Source of the DNA: Nageia nagi
Lineage: Eukaryota > Pinophyta
DNA: 64,000 nucleotides
Assembly (NCBI GenBank): GCA_050084985.1
Contig: JBITNC010000001.1
Coordinates: 197,470,001-197,534,000, forward strand
Reading direction: 5' to 3'
Part shown: positions 24,587 to 36,515 of the stretch, piece by piece
How the letters are laid out: every line of letters starts with the position of its first letter
Numbering within the stretch: the stretch's first letter is position 1
Program-made: the position numbers and the translations under genes
Notes under the pieces: model-generated
The model's input: only the letters and a program-made list of their open reading frames with translations
The model's database searches: none
What the model was told of the DNA's origin: nothing

Positions 24587-24836
24587 TGTTGGAATGTATA
24601 ATGAATTATCGTAAAGGTTTTGTATTAATCTTCTATATAAGTTCACAAATATTTAAGGGTATCATTTGATACTTTAAGTATTTAAGTGAATATGATAATG
24701 TTACTTGTCCTACACTCCATGTCATAAGCATGCCCCTTGAGTAAAAGGATGTGCATGTCATACTTTTTTACATTAGGTAAAAGGGTGATCCAAAGAGAAA
24801 TTTTGGCCTATAAATAGAAGGCTCTTTCTTTGAATC
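24587..24836 (+). repeat. 3' LTR of element C, first part
   Basis: These 250 bp are collinear with 16707 onward and are cut by element D after ...CTTTGAATC. The remainder is at 30773-31020. Confidence 0.92.
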
Positions 24837-25246
24837 TGTTAGGATCTTATATCCTAACATTTTAGTGTTAGTATTAGTTATTTTAATTAAATTATCAACC
24901 TATATTGTAAATCGTAATATTGTGATTGTAAGGGCAAAGCCTGATTTTGTATTACTATTAGGGTTAGAGTTAGTATATTATAAATAGGTGGAAGTGTGTG
25001 AAGAAATGGATCTTGAATATTATTTTCACTTTTGAAGTTGTAAAGAGAGAGCCCCCTCAAAGCAACCTATGATTCTATTACTATTCAGTAAAATCCTATC
25101 CTTATTTACTTATTGTTGCTATTTTGTGTTCTATTATCAATGCATGCTTTGTTATTTCTATTAGATTAATTTTCATTTTCCTATTAAAATCAATATTCAT
25201 TTACATTTTTACCATATTTTTCTTTCATATTTGTAGCATTGTAACA
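24837..25246 (+). repeat. 5' LTR of element D
   Basis: This 410-bp repeat starts TGTTAGGATC and ends TAACA. A TATA box, TATAAATAG, lies at 24979-24987, matched at 30502-30510 in the other copy. Confidence 0.93.
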
Positions 25247-25248
25247 TC

Positions 25249-25260
25249 TAGTATCAGAAC
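25249..25260 (+). other. Primer binding site of element D
   Basis: TAGTATCAGAAC is a decayed initiator methionine tRNA complement (TGGTATCAGAGC) two bases inside the LTR. Confidence 0.7.
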
Positions 25261-26229
25261 TCTTTTCAGAGCCATTCTGCTACAACAAAACAAAAAAAAA
25301 TTAGAGATCTAAGCTAAAAACCCTATATCGAAGGTTTTAAAATATCCAAGAGGATCTATCATTTTTGGCTAAGCACACTTGCCCATACGGAATTGGACTC
25401 TACATCAATACCCAAGCCTTAGATACAAGCCTATATGGAATTGGACTACATGTACCAAAAGGTATATCAAAGACTATCTAGGCTATAAATAGAAACTTAG
25501 ATAGGAAGCTATATCGATCATCTGTAAATTGTAGTGCACCAGCAAATGTCGCTGGAAAGTTACTTATCATAGAAGCTATCTCTGCAGCCTCTTTTCTTAC
25601 GAAAGTTGGATAGGAAGGGTGTTTAGACAAGCCTATAGAGTAGATAATCCTTACCCTAGAATCATTCCTTCACATAAAAAATCTTGAATCGAGAGGTAAA
25701 ATGTATGACTTGCAATTTTTTAGAGTTGCCAAAAATAGCAGTTCAAAGGTAGCTAAACCTTCATACCTAAATAACTAAAAATCTGTACTATTTTAGCATT
25801 TGTTAACAAAAGTAGTAAGACCCATAGATGTAAAAAAAAGTTTGGAAGTTCGAAAAACATCATCGGAAGACCTAGCCCATTGTGATCATCATTTCAAAAT
25901 GATCGTTTTGGTATATTACACCCATACTTTTTTTCGAGTACTTTCTAAAAATAGCAATTTCTAAAAATAGTAGTTTTCAAGAATAGCAATTTTCAGAAAT
26001 AGCACTTGAGATAAGATCTCAAACAGCAGCACAAGCTGATTCTACCATGATGACATTTTAGACTATGATCCAACAAATGGTAGATACACTTACCAGCACA
26101 TTCAGGGTTTAAATCTGACAACTACAAACGTAAATACAAACTATTGATAGAAAGTGTGACAATGTCCAACTAAGTATCAATCATACCAACAATGCATCCA
26201 ATTCACAGCAATTAGAGCAATCAAGAAAT
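25261..26229 (+). other. Leader of element D
   Basis: About 1 kb lies between primer site and gag. It includes a short run of repeated TAGCAATTTTC-like units at about 25940-26010. No gene is supported. Confidence 0.5.
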
Positions 26230-27541
26230 CCATAGGGGTATCATCATAACTTTTAAGGCCAACAAGGTGGTTTCATACTTTCCTGCACAACCAAATTGAA
26301 TTTTTTTCAATTTGATGGAGATGATCCCACTAGCTAGATTTATAAGTTTGGCTAGTATTCTACACTGAACCAAATTCCAAAATATTTGAAGGTGCGCATG
26401 GAAACTTTTCATTTGGACCATGAGACTCTCCAATGGCACTATTGGTACTCAAAAACTCATCTTGCTCCTTCATGGGATGAATTTACTCAACAATTATTGA
26501 TCTATTTTGGTCCTAGTAACTATGAAGACTTCACAAGGGCATTGACCAAGTTACGTCAAACCATAATAGTCAAAAAATACCAAAATTAGTTTGAGAAACT
26601 AGCAAATCACACAGAGGGGTTGGATGACACATTTTTCACAAGTTATTTTATCAGTGGATAAAAAGAAGAAATTAAACTAAAGGTAAAAATGTTTAATTCC
26701 AAAATTATGATGGATGCTATTGCTTTAGCAAAGCTCACTAAAAATAAGGCCAGTGCTCATTGACGAAATGTAAGGCCCCCATTCACAAAAACACAATAAT
26801 TCCCATTAATCTAATAACACAAGTGCCCTACCACCAAATTGTACAATGCAAACTAAGAAGTTGATGTGGGGGGAAATGGAAGAGCATTGAAAGAAAAGTT
26901 TGTGCTATAATTATGATGAAAAATTTATTTATGGTCATCATTGTACTCAACAAAAGTTATATTTGCTTGATGTTGATGCTCCTAATGAGGAGGAATATGA
27001 GAGTGCACCCGAAGAAGCTACAAAGGAAATTCCAAATGAGGAGGCCCCAATTATTTCTTACAATGCATTGGCAAGAATTACTACCCCTCAAATTATGAAG
27101 GCCAAAGGGTTTTTTGAAAAGCACACTCTCATCATATTGTTGGATTCGAGGAGTACTTATAATTTCATTGATCCACAGGTGGCTAAGGTTGTTGACTATT
27201 ACATCCACCCCACAAATAATTTTGAGGTTATGATTGGTAATGGAGAAAAAATAGCATGTAAAGGCACATGTCAAAATGTCAAACTGAGCATGGGCCATTA
27301 TACTTTGAAAAGTGATATGTACGCTTTACCACTTGGAGGATGTGATATAGTTTTGGAGGTGCAACATCATGCAATGGAATTTTGTAGAGCTATGGATAAC
27401 CTTCAAAATAGCCAAACAAGAGCATACTCTCAGGGGATTAGAGGTTGGACCTTCACAAACTGTGAGCTCCCATCGCATGAAAAAGATCCTACAAAAAATT
27501 GGGAAGGGAATGTTGACACAGTTATACTCTTTAATAATCAT
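26230..27541 (+). pseudogene. Element D gag and protease
   Basis: Gag motifs read FFQFDGDDPTS, the block 26386-26589 (LQWHYWYSKTHLAPSWDEFT) and FEKLANHTEGLDDTFF, through stops. The zinc knuckle at 26900-26942 is CYNYDEKFIYGHHC, where CYNC is usual, so the second Cys is Tyr. The block 26900-27550 carries the protease: LIILLDSRSTYNFIDPQVA has DSR in place of the catalytic DSG, followed by GHYTLKSDMYALPLGGCDIV, the usual downstream protease motif. Confidence 0.88.
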
Positions 27542-27549
27542 CGAATCTA

Positions 27550-28927
27550 AAATCATAGAGCCTAAGGACCTGCAACCCATCTTAGGCTTACCACCTCAGC
27601 AATATCATGATCATGCTATCCAATTGGTGCTGAGAAGTCAACCACCAAACATTTGTCCTTATCGGTATCCTTGTTTACAAAAAAATGAAATTAAAAAATT
27701 GGTTCAAGAACAATTGGATGTAGGAGTAATCTGACCTAGCGTAAGCCCATATTCTTCTCCGATTATATTGGTTCATAAGAAAGATGGCTCATGGTGTATG
27801 TCTGTGGATTTCAAGGCCCTCAACAAAATTACCCTCAAGGATAAATTTTCAATACCGATCATTGATGAATTATTGGACAAATTGCATAGGGAAAGATATT
27901 TTTCCAAGTTGGACCTATGATTTGGGTATCACCAAATCCACTTCAAGGAGGATATACCAAAAACTGCATTTCACACCCATGAGGGCCATTATGAGTTCTT
28001 GGTCATGCCTTTCGACTTCACAAATGCTCCATCCACATTTCAAATTTTAATGAATTAGGTGTTTCATCTATTCCTCAAGAAGTTCATTTTAGTTTTCTTT
28101 GATGATATCTTGATCTACAGTAAGACATGGTAGGAACATGTGGCACATGTTGATCAAACCTTACATATTTTGAGGGAACATCAGCTATATGCAAAAAAAT
28201 CCAAATGTTCATTCGATAAGAGGGAAATTGACTACTTAGGCCATATTATATCTGAAGAGAGAGTTAAAGTGGATCCACATAAGATTATTGACATGCAAAA
28301 TTTGTCTGTTCCTACATCTTTGAAAAATCTTCGAGGATTCTTAGGGTTGATAGGCTATTATAGGAAATTTGTAAAAGATTATTGTAAACTTGCAGCAGTT
28401 GTTGAAAAAGAATGCATTCCAATGGTCCCCTCAAGCTGAGATAGCTTTCTTTAAGCTCAAAGATGTAATGTGTACCACCCTAGTATTGGCAATGCTAGAT
28501 TTTTCTAAAAACATTTGTGATAGAAAGTGATGCTTGTATTAGGAATCGAAGTAGTATTGATGCAAGAGGGGCAACCCTTGGCATTCACTAATAAAGCACT
28601 CTTTGGTAAAAATTTGGGTAAAGCCACCTATGAAAAAGAAATGCTTGCCATCATTCATGCAGTTCAACGCTGGAGACCATATCTCATTGGCCACCATTTC
28701 ATCATCCTCATGGATCATCATAGTTTAAAATTTTTTATTGAGCAACATATTTCTATGCTTGAGCAACAAAAATGGGTGACCAAACTATTGGGGTATGATT
28801 ATGAGATAGTATACCATAAAGGTAAAGAGAATGTGGTTGTCAATGCTCTATCTAGAAAATTTGAAGATCAAGTAGCATTGCAAGCTCTTTCATCTCCTAT
28901 TCCTCAATGGTTGCATAAAGTTAAATA
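27550..28927 (+). pseudogene. Element D reverse transcriptase and RNase H
   Basis: RT motifs in order are QLVLRSQPPNICPYRYP, KKLVQEQLDVGVI, PIILVHKKDGSW, VDFKALNKI, FEFL-like [14 protein letters not shown], the catalytic FFDDILIYSKTW (about 28095-28130), then 28140-28439 with LGHIISEERVKVDP and LRGFLGLIGYYRKFVKDY. RNase H is in 28527-28928: GQPLAFTNKALFGKN, YEKEMLAIIHAVQRW, LMDHHSLKFFIEQ and a decayed VVVNALSRKF (Asp of ADALSR changed to Asn). Stops and at least two frameshifts break it. Confidence 0.9.
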
Positions 28928-28929
28928 GG

Positions 28930-30345
28930 AGTGGGCAGAGGATAGCTCCACCCAAGAATTGTTAAAACAAATCAATCAAGATCCCATGAGTAAACCACAC
29001 CACACATGGCATGATGGTATTTTGAGATTCAAAGGCCAAATTTTGTTACCATCTCCTTCAAAATGTAAATAAAAAATACTTGCCAAATTGCATTCCACAC
29101 CTACATTAGGACATGAATTTTTGAAAACTTATAAATGGGTGGCATGGTCGTTCTATTAGGTAGGTATGAAATTGGATATCAAGCAGTTTGTGGTAGCTTG
29201 TGATATGTATCAATGACAAAAGGGTGAGACAGTGGGTACTCCAGGACTCCTTCAGCCTCTTCTTATACCTAATCATACATGGATCGATATCTTGATGGAT
29301 TTCATTTAAGGCCTTCCTAAATCCAATAGTAAATCAATTATTGTAATGGTGGTTGATCGGTTATCCAAATATGCTCATTTTGGTTCATGGGTTCATCCCT
29401 ACAAGGCAATGATAGTGGCACAATTATTCTTGGATACAATTTTTAAACTACATGGCATGCCAGAGACGATTGTCAGTGATCGTGATCCCACTTTTAAAAG
29501 CTATTTTTAGCAAGAGCTTTTCAAGCTACAAGGTACCCAACTAAACATGAGCTCAGCATATCACCAATAAACTTATGGTCAGACTAAAATTCTCAACAAA
29601 TGTTTGGAAACATATTTACGCTATTTTACTTTAGCACAACTTATGCATTGAGTACGATGGTTTTCCTTGGTTGAGTGGTGGTATAATACATCTTATCATT
29701 CTGCCAGCAAGATGGCCCCCTATGAAGCAATGCATGGTCAAGCTCCACCAACAGTCACCTTGTATGTTGTAGGTACTAGTAAAGTTTAGGTAGTTGACTC
29801 AGCATTAGTTACTCGGGATGATATTCTTCATTTGCTCAAGGATAACCTTCAAATAGCCCAACACCGTATGAAGTAATAGGCTAATCAACAGTGTGTCAAA
29901 AGGGAGTTCCAAGTAGATGACATGGTCTTTCTGAGGCTGCAACCTTATTGTCTGAAATCCTTAAAAATAAAAGGCCCTCAAAAATTGGCCCCAAAGTTTT
30001 ATGGTCCCTACAAGGTGTTACAATGCATTGGCCTAGCTGCATACAAATTGAAGCTTCTTGCTTCTTCCAAGATTCACCTAGTGTTTCATGTCTTCTTTCT
30101 CAAGAAAGTGGTTGGATCGAAGGTTTGAGTTTAGACACAATTACTTGAGTTGGTGGAGGACGAATCAATAGTAGTCGTACCTAAGGTAGTTTTAGATCAA
30201 CATTCACGACAACTTCGTAACCGCATCATCACAGAAGTCCTTGTGCAGTGGCAAGGCATGGCACTGAAAGATGCAACATGAGAAATACTTCATCAGCTGC
30301 AGTAACAGTTTCCACAATTCAAGCTTTGAGGATAAAACTTCATCC
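28930..30345 (+). pseudogene. Element D integrase with chromodomain-like tail
   Basis: The integrase core reads MVVDRLSKYAHFGSW, the second catalytic Asp in MPETIVSDRDPTFKS, and YHQ-stop-TYGQTKILNKCLE, where the usual Gln is a stop and the catalytic Glu of QTEVLNR reads Lys. The C-terminal block 29922-30128 contains KLAPKFYGPYKVLQCIGLAA and KIHLVFHVFFLKK. It is followed by VLVQWQGMALKDAT near 30235-30280, a chromodomain-like motif whose Trp is a stop. That domain guides such elements to marked chromatin. Confidence 0.87.
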
Positions 30346-30346
30346 C

Positions 30347-30357
30347 AAGAGGGGTGG
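30347..30357 (+). other. Polypurine tract of element D
   Basis: AAGAGGGGTGG lies just before the 3' LTR, beginning at 30360. Confidence 0.8.
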
Positions 30358-30359
30358 CA

Positions 30360-30767
30360 TGTTAGGATCCCATATCTTAATATTTTAGAGTTAGTATTAG
30401 TTATTTTAATTAAATTGTCAAAATATATTGTAAACCATAATATTGTGATTGTAAGAGCGAGGCTTGATTTTGCATTACTATTAGGGTTAGGGTTAGTATT
30501 TTATAAATAGGTGGAAGTGTGGAGAAATGGATCTTGAAAATTATTTTCACTTTTGTAGTTGTAAGGAGGTAGCCCTCTCAAAGTGGCCTATGATTCTGTT
30601 ACTATTCAGTAAAATCCTATCCTTATCTACTTATTGTTGTTATTTCGTGTTCTATTATCAATGCATGCTCTATTATTTCCATTAGATTAGTTGTCATTTT
30701 CTTGTTCAAATCAATATTCATTTACATTTCTCCAATATTTCCCTTTCATATTCGTAGCATCATAACA
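30360..30767 (+). repeat. 3' LTR of element D
   Basis: This is the 408-bp partner of 24837-25246. Confidence 0.93.
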
Positions 30768-30772
30768 GGATC

Positions 30773-31020
30773 ATACATCAATTTGTGGAGTAAAGTTATG
30801 CTATAAGATAGTGTTTAGGAGAAAAATTTAGAAAGATTGTAAGAGTTCATATTTGTTAAGAAGTGAAATCTAGTTAGTGGATGTACTCCTAGTTGGAGGA
30901 ACCACTTACATCTTGTGTTATCTTTGTCAGATTGCTTTAAGAGTTTGTTAGATGTGAATTGTGAGCTTTTATGTAATCTTGGTAGTTTAGGATTGCATTC
31001 TTTATAGTGCAAATCCTTCA
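30773..31020 (+). repeat. 3' LTR of element C, second part
   Basis: It is collinear with the last half of 16707-17204, ending AAATCCTTCA. The ACTTC target duplication follows. Confidence 0.92.
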
Positions 31021-31299
31021 ACTTCATGATGCCTTTCAGCTATAATTGAAATTGGCTACATTTTCATGTAAACAATAGTTTCCCATACCAATGTCTATGA
31101 TTTGATCATTTAGATCATTTGATAAAACGATTTTAGTTGTTAGTAATGTTTCTCTAAGTGTATCCCTTTCAAACACTTCTACAAATTAAGAGCCATTCAA
31201 ACAGTTTTTCTCTATGATTTTTTTAAGATGAACACTTTTGGTACCCTAATTCCGAATCTTGACTTGTTTATTTTGAAAAGAAAGTAAAATATATGAATA

Positions 31300-31760
31300 A
31301 TTTAATGTTAGTTACCCTTCCAATTTGGCAGTAAACTCTCTAGATAAATAAACCCCAAATAGAGGTGGAATATCAATGATAATAATATCGTGGATGACAC
31401 AAATATGAGGGAATGCATTAAGAGTTATTGGAACTCCTTTAACACTACCAACAACATCTACAGAGGAAAAATCTAACTATATGACACCATTAATGCACCT
31501 AATGATATACAATTTCATTTCATTTGTAATAGCTTTGGGAATTATGGTAATAGTAGCCCCAGTATCTATCATACAGTTATTAGCTACCCAACCTTCTAGT
31601 ATAAGAGAAAGATAGAAAGGTGGGGGTCTCTTTATACCTATAGGAGTTGGAAGGACATCATCAGATATTGCAAAGACAACATTTCCCTCATTTACTCTTT
31701 TCTTACTATTTTTTAACTTCAAACTTCTTGCAAAAGATCTATCTAATCCAAAATCATTAA
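31300..31760 (-). pseudogene. Element A protease
   Basis: The block 31722-31477 reads GNVVFAISDDVLPTPI and then WVANNCMIDTGATITIIPK, an aspartic protease with an intact DTGA active site. This is the only intact protease centre in the window. Downstream to about 31300 the frame continues (VYLSREFTAKLEG, LLSFQNKQVKI) until element C's right edge at 31025. It would cleave the Gag-Pol product. Confidence 0.85.
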
Positions 31761-33545
31761 TGCATCAAACATTATCATTTTAGAAGGTGTTTTCTTCGGT
31801 TCTTCCACAATGTTATATGAAACATAAGGAATATACTTATTTGCTTTTGTAGGTTGAAAAGATTTGAATTGTTGAGTGGCCTTTTCTTTGTGATGATCAA
31901 TGATAAATGGATATCTTAATGGATGAGGCCTATCCTTCATCGAGACTTTTTTTCTGATCGTAGCAGGATTTACTATTGTAGAGAAAGTATTACCCGGGTC
32001 TTGAGAAATATGACCCTGATCTGCAAGAAGTTGATTTTCTTGATTCTTTGGTTCAATCACAGGATCCTTAGCTCTTTTTGGTTTAGGTTGCGCTAGAATG
32101 GCCTACTAATTTTGTTGAGTGACTTGTGGTTGTTGCAGGATCGCTAAAGATGAGGCTCTAGTTTGTACACAATCAACTTATTCTTTGACATAGCCCAGAA
32201 GCCAAAAATTGACCATGGTAATCTCAAAAATAAGGTCTGATGCAGGTTCCATCATTTGGTCTGAATGCAAGCCCAAGTACTAGTGTTGACATATGGCACA
32301 TGAGTCTAGAAAATAAGGAGCCGAACATGGAGGACACCATTTTGTAATGCACGGAGCATCACTCTCTGTAGAACTTTTCATAATAGTATTATTAATTGCT
32401 TTAAAAATATTAGGTTATTTTGGTGGATTATTCCTAGGCTAAAATCTAAGCTGACACTAATTATCATATTTTCTGTAACTAAATCCTTGATTCTGCCTCT
32501 CTTGCAGAGTGAGCTTATTGGTAAGATTTCTAATAGTCACCTCCAGTTGCCTTATCCTATCTTCTTCTTGATATTTAGAATCAGTATTTATACTTGTAAA
32601 TGCGAAAGCAGGTAGTGCTGGTACTTGATTATGAATAATAGACTTAGGAGGAGGTGTAAGGCTAATAATCTAGAATGAGCAATTTGTGGAGCTTGTTTAA
32701 GGGGTAAATTAGGAAACAAGGGCATAATGATCCTTGGTTGCATCTTTTCAAAGGATATCAAAGTATGGTCAAAGGTTTTAGCCATTTGGTAAATATATGG
32801 AAAGGTATCTCCTAACATAACAATAAGCATATTAAGATTCGAGAGAAAAGCCTTCCTCTAATATACCAAATCTTGTGCATTTGTTGGCCTAATCTTTGTT
32901 GGAATAGATTTTCATGTTTTCTCAAATCTGATGTTAAAATTGTTAACAAACTCATGAGGATGTCTTTTGATACATGCTCTAAGGATCAGGAAGGTATTAT
33001 CATCACCACCTTTAGAAAATCATTTGATTAAAGCCTAACATAACTCTCCCCATGTATTTATAGATTCAGGGGTAAGAGTTCTAAACCATTCAACTGCTTT
33101 GCCTTCAAAAGAGTGTGATAACAATCTAGGCATCATCATTTCATCTGTGATATCAACTCTTGAAGCCAATAGAGAAACATCTTGATAATGTTCATATGGT
33201 GTTTTACCAGACCCATCATATTTAGGTAAAACCTTGAAAGTTGCTTGAGGAATAGCTGGTGAATTAGCAGCAACTACCAAAGGATGGCCATTATTCCAAG
33301 CAGGGAAATCAGCAGTAGGTTGAGCCATTCGTGGATAAGTTGTATTAGGTGAAGGAGTTTTTGAGGTAGAATCAAATACGATTGATAATGAGATTGGTAT
33401 TAAAGAAATTTGAGAGGATATAACATGAGAAATCTTTCACCTAGTCCTCCTGTGAGGAACTGACAACTCTTGAAATCTAGGCTATTTAAGGGAATTTCTG
33501 GCACTACTTCTAGTAAGTATGCGTTGTGGAGATGATATGGTTCTA
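31743..33545 (-). pseudogene. Element A gag
   Basis: The gag frame can be followed from about 33545 (RTISSPQRILTRSSARNS, SQISLIPISLSIVFDS) into the open block 33328-33035. That block has the retrotransposon gag core: FKVLPKYDGSGKTPYEHYQD, then FEGKAVEWFRTLTPESINTW. Later parts are in broken frames (MAKTFDHTLISFEKM at about 32780; a Cys-rich PCITKWCPPC with DSCAIC at about 32360-32290). The block 32060-31743 is the Gag-protease linker. The Cys-rich stretch is not a standard zinc knuckle. Confidence 0.8.
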
Positions 33546-33680
33546 AATATTGAGTAGTTGACAACAGAGTTACCAATAAGGTAGTAAAAACCTTATTATC
33601 TTTGAAAAACTAATTGATAGCTTACTAGACACAACTATATGGCCTATTTATGCCTGCTAAATATAGAATTTAGCTCACAT

Positions 33681-33700
33681 CCCATCGAACGTGCCAAAAA
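33681..33700 (-). other. Probable primer binding site of element A
   Basis: The minus strand reads TTTTTGGCACGTTCGATGGG, similar in form to the TTTGGCGCCGTTG-type primer sites of large plant gypsy elements rather than the initiator methionine type used by B to E. It lies 13 bases from the LTR edge, further than usual. Confidence 0.5.
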
Positions 33701-33713
33701 TAGATTTTTCTAC

Positions 33714-35389
33714 TATTGATCAATATAATGTAATCTCAAGGGTTTGGTCTGGTCATGTTCTCCATTTCTCGCAACAGTAGGGTCCTTGAAAGAGCAGAAG
33801 GTGGTGGGGGTGCACTCGTATTTATTTTCTATTCAACATCCGAGTTATAGGTCGGTTCCTATCTATTGTGAAAGTTAAAAGTAACAAGAAAGAGATGAAA
33901 AGGTTAAGAGTAACTAGAAAAAGATGAACACATTAAACTAAAAACAAACTAAAACTATATAGCCCAAGTGTTACAGCACAAGCAACAATCCATAACCAAG
34001 ATCAAGAATAGTGAACTATCTTATCCTTGAGGTCTCGTAATCACAATACATAGCCATAACTTAAGATAACACTTCATATATAACATTCACAAAGAGTAAC
34101 AAACAGCCATATGTTGCAAAGGGAAAAACATTATCTATTTACATTATCATATACAAGAGCAGCATCTTATAGACTTGAGCAAATTTGTTAGAATGTTCGA
34201 CCTCTTGAACTTACAACAATCCACTATTTATATATGTACATCCATCTTTGGGTGGTTATTCATCATTAATACAATTAACTACTCTACCGACTGAATGTAG
34301 TAAAAGAAACTATTCACAAATGTACAATTCCAATCACAATCGTGTCAAATTATACAGTGAATAAGTACAATCGATGCCAAGGTATGGGAACTTGATATCT
34401 TTGAGCCATTGTACTATCAAGATGCAATCCTTCTGATTTGTCATTGACTGTATTCTCCTAGTTCTATAGCTGATTGAAGATGCACTATCTAAAGGCTTGA
34501 TTGGTACGATCTGGTACTGTATTCTATCGATAGCTATCTACTTATCTGCAACCATTAATGATAAGCAATGTAGTTCCTAGTTGCATGGAATAATGAGAAA
34601 AATGAATAGTATATCTTTGAAGTCCTAGGAGAAAATGCTACTGTTATGTGGAAATGAGTCATGGTAGTCACACTGACAAAGCCCCAAGGGTCAAAGAATC
34701 ATGATCAAGTGGACCCGAGTGTTCCTCCCTACCATTATTCCTCCTATCTGGTAGGTTATATCTTTTTCGATGGCTCTAATGATGTTCGAGCCTCACTTAA
34801 CACCCACCGATTTTAGGCAAAAGGTGTGACATCATCATTCAAAATTGACGGGCTCTACTTAATTGTCTTCATGAAATACCTCTCGCTGAATGTGGTACTG
34901 CCCGTCGCTTACTATCTTAATACCCGTTGATTTTGAGCAAACGTTGTGATGTCATCACTCAAAATCGATGGGCTTTATTTAATTATCCATCTGAAATATC
35001 CCTGCTAAAGTATGATGTCATTATTCAAAATCAATGGGCTCTATTTATTTGTCTTCATGAAATACTTCCCATGGATTTTCGATGTATGATGGAGACTTTT
35101 TTTTGGAAATCAATAGGCTCTACAACATCTCTTGCTGGTGACTTAGACTGAATCAAGCTCTTATTTACAATAATTCCTGGAACTTCTATACTTCTATAAC
35201 TTCCAAAATTTGACTTAGACACTTACTTCCCTACCAAATTACAATACTACCCAAACATATTACATTAGTTCTCAGACATGATTTAGACAAAATTTCTATA
35301 ACCTATTACTCTCTTTTATATACACAATTACCGGAGAAATAGTTAAATTGACTAAGACTAATTCTCAAGACTTACTACAACACCCGCTA
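33714..35389 (-). repeat. Right (5') LTR of element A, apparently truncated
   Basis: It matches 885-2599 throughout and carries the same triple repeat and TATA box. At about 35383-35389 it meets a plus-strand gypsy gag scrap without a target duplication, so the outer end is probably missing. Confidence 0.8.
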
Positions 35390-35394
35390 AGGAA

Positions 35395-35885
35395 GTTAAC
35401 ATCCTTATTCATGGAGGGATTGAAAGATCCACTAAAGAGCCTCACCAAGGTATTCTCACCTCCCACGCAAGGAGGCCATTCAAAGGGCCACATTGTTGGA
35501 AGAGGTTATGAAGAGGGAAGCATATGCATAAAAAGAAAAAGAAACCCCGTGCACCATACCTTAGTGGGAAATACAACAAGGAGAATGAAAGGGAAGGAGT
35601 TAGAAAGATAGATCTGAAGGATGCTTGGTTGAGCCAAAAGAAGAGTGAAAGGAAAATTTCACTTAGGGTAAGGTCGATGATAGAACATTAAATTCCCTCC
35701 ATACTCAATGTCCACACATAATATGTAGAAGATCATATGGAAGGGAGACATGATTTAGGATGTCATATTTCTCATGACCAAGGGCAAGCCCATGTTCACC
35801 CACAAAGAAGAAATCACTCCCTCTAATGAGATCCAAAAGATCCTAGAAAGATACCAAGATATTTTTAGGTACATGCCCAAGGGGC
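35395..35885 (+). pseudogene. Gypsy gag C-terminus and RT-linker scrap
   Basis: Plus-strand frames read LFMEGLKDPLKSLTKVFSPP and then, one frame over, AIQRATLLEEVMKREAYA, the tail of a gypsy gag domain. Further on come MTKGKPMFTHKEEITPSNE and IQKILERYQDIF, the linker before RT. The protease is absent between them. It is only about 0.5 kb, from a family different from A. Confidence 0.65.
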
Positions 35886-35888
35886 TAC

Positions 35889-36515
35889 TATTGGCATTAA
35901 GACTAAATACGCAATTCCTATATGCCTAAGATTATATAAAATCTCTCTTAAACATCAACACTCAAAACATAAACAATCTCACAAATTGATACAAGATATA
36001 AGTGGTTCCTCCAACCATAGGAGTACATCCACTAACTAAGATCTTTCTCATTCACAAAGATAACTTTCTTACAAGACCTCTTTTTCCCTCTCCTAACACT
36101 AATCCTAGAGCATAAATTTGCTTTGACTTTTGGTGTATGATCTCAAGGAGAGGGCCCTCTATTTATAGACTAAAATCCTCCCTTGAATCACTCTTTTAAC
36201 CATTGTACAAAATCATGACATGCATCACCCTTTTACCTAAGGGGCATGCTCATGAGGAGTGTAAGATAAGTTACATTATCATATTCACTTAAATACTAAA
36301 GGTATCTAGGGATACTTTTAAGTATTGGTGAACTTACAAAAATAACCTTACAAAACCTTACAATAATGCATTATGCATTCCAATACTCCCCCTTAATGCA
36401 ATATTGGGATAGAGTGAAGAAGAGAAAACAAAGAAAGTAAAAAAGAGTTCTCCTCCATACAAATACAATCAGAGATAAGAACTTTTACATGAAGTAAGCA
36501 AGATCGAAGATCTTA
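35889..36515 (-). repeat. Inverted C-family 3' end (LTR plus 130 bp of internal DNA)
   Basis: The reverse complement of 35889-36385 aligns along the LTR of element C, including the segments for GGAACCACTTA and GGCATGCTC. The TATA segment and TATTGGAATGC start are also shared (TGTTGG in C). Next to it, 36386-36515 matches the inverted 3' untranslated end and purine tract of C (24470-24586). It is a broken copy of the same copia family. Confidence 0.85.

Larger units (their letters stand above)
24837..30767 (+). mobile_element. Element D: Ty3/gypsy chromovirus-like element inserted in the 3' LTR of C
   Basis: This is about 5.9 kb with LTRs at 24837-25246 and 30360-30767. The target duplication is GAATC (24832-24836) and GGATC (30768-30772). 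It has a primer site, gag, protease, RT, RNase H, integrase, a chromodomain-like tail and a purine tract in normal order on the plus strand. It is the innermost and so the latest insertion of the A/C/D nest, yet it too is full of stops. Confidence 0.93.
16707..31020 (+). mobile_element. Element C: Ty1/copia retrotransposon inserted in element A, itself split by D
   Basis: The 5' LTR is 16707-17204. The 3' LTR is 24587-24836 plus 30773-31020, interrupted by element D. The target duplication is ACTTA (16702-16706) and ACTTC (31021-31025). About 8.4 kb remain without D. Internal order is primer site, about 3 kb leader, gag, protease, integrase, RT, RNase H, which is the copia order. All coding parts are broken. 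Confidence 0.92.
885..35389 (-). mobile_element. Element A: giant Tat-like Ty3/gypsy retrotransposon, nested host of B, C and D
   Basis: Two copies of a long repeat bracket the element (885-2599 and 33714-35389). Between them, on the minus strand, lie gag, protease, an archaeal-type RNase H, RT, integrase and a long extra ORF. Removing B (9225-15421) and C plus D (16707-31025) leaves about 14 kb. The size, the extra RNase H and the motifs around RT resemble the plant Tat clade, by family knowledge. There is no target duplication: 880-884 and the bases after 35389 do not match. The right LTR appears cut where a plus-strand gypsy scrap begins, so the original right end is probably lost. A is the oldest of the nest because B and C interrupt its reading frames. 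Confidence 0.8.
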
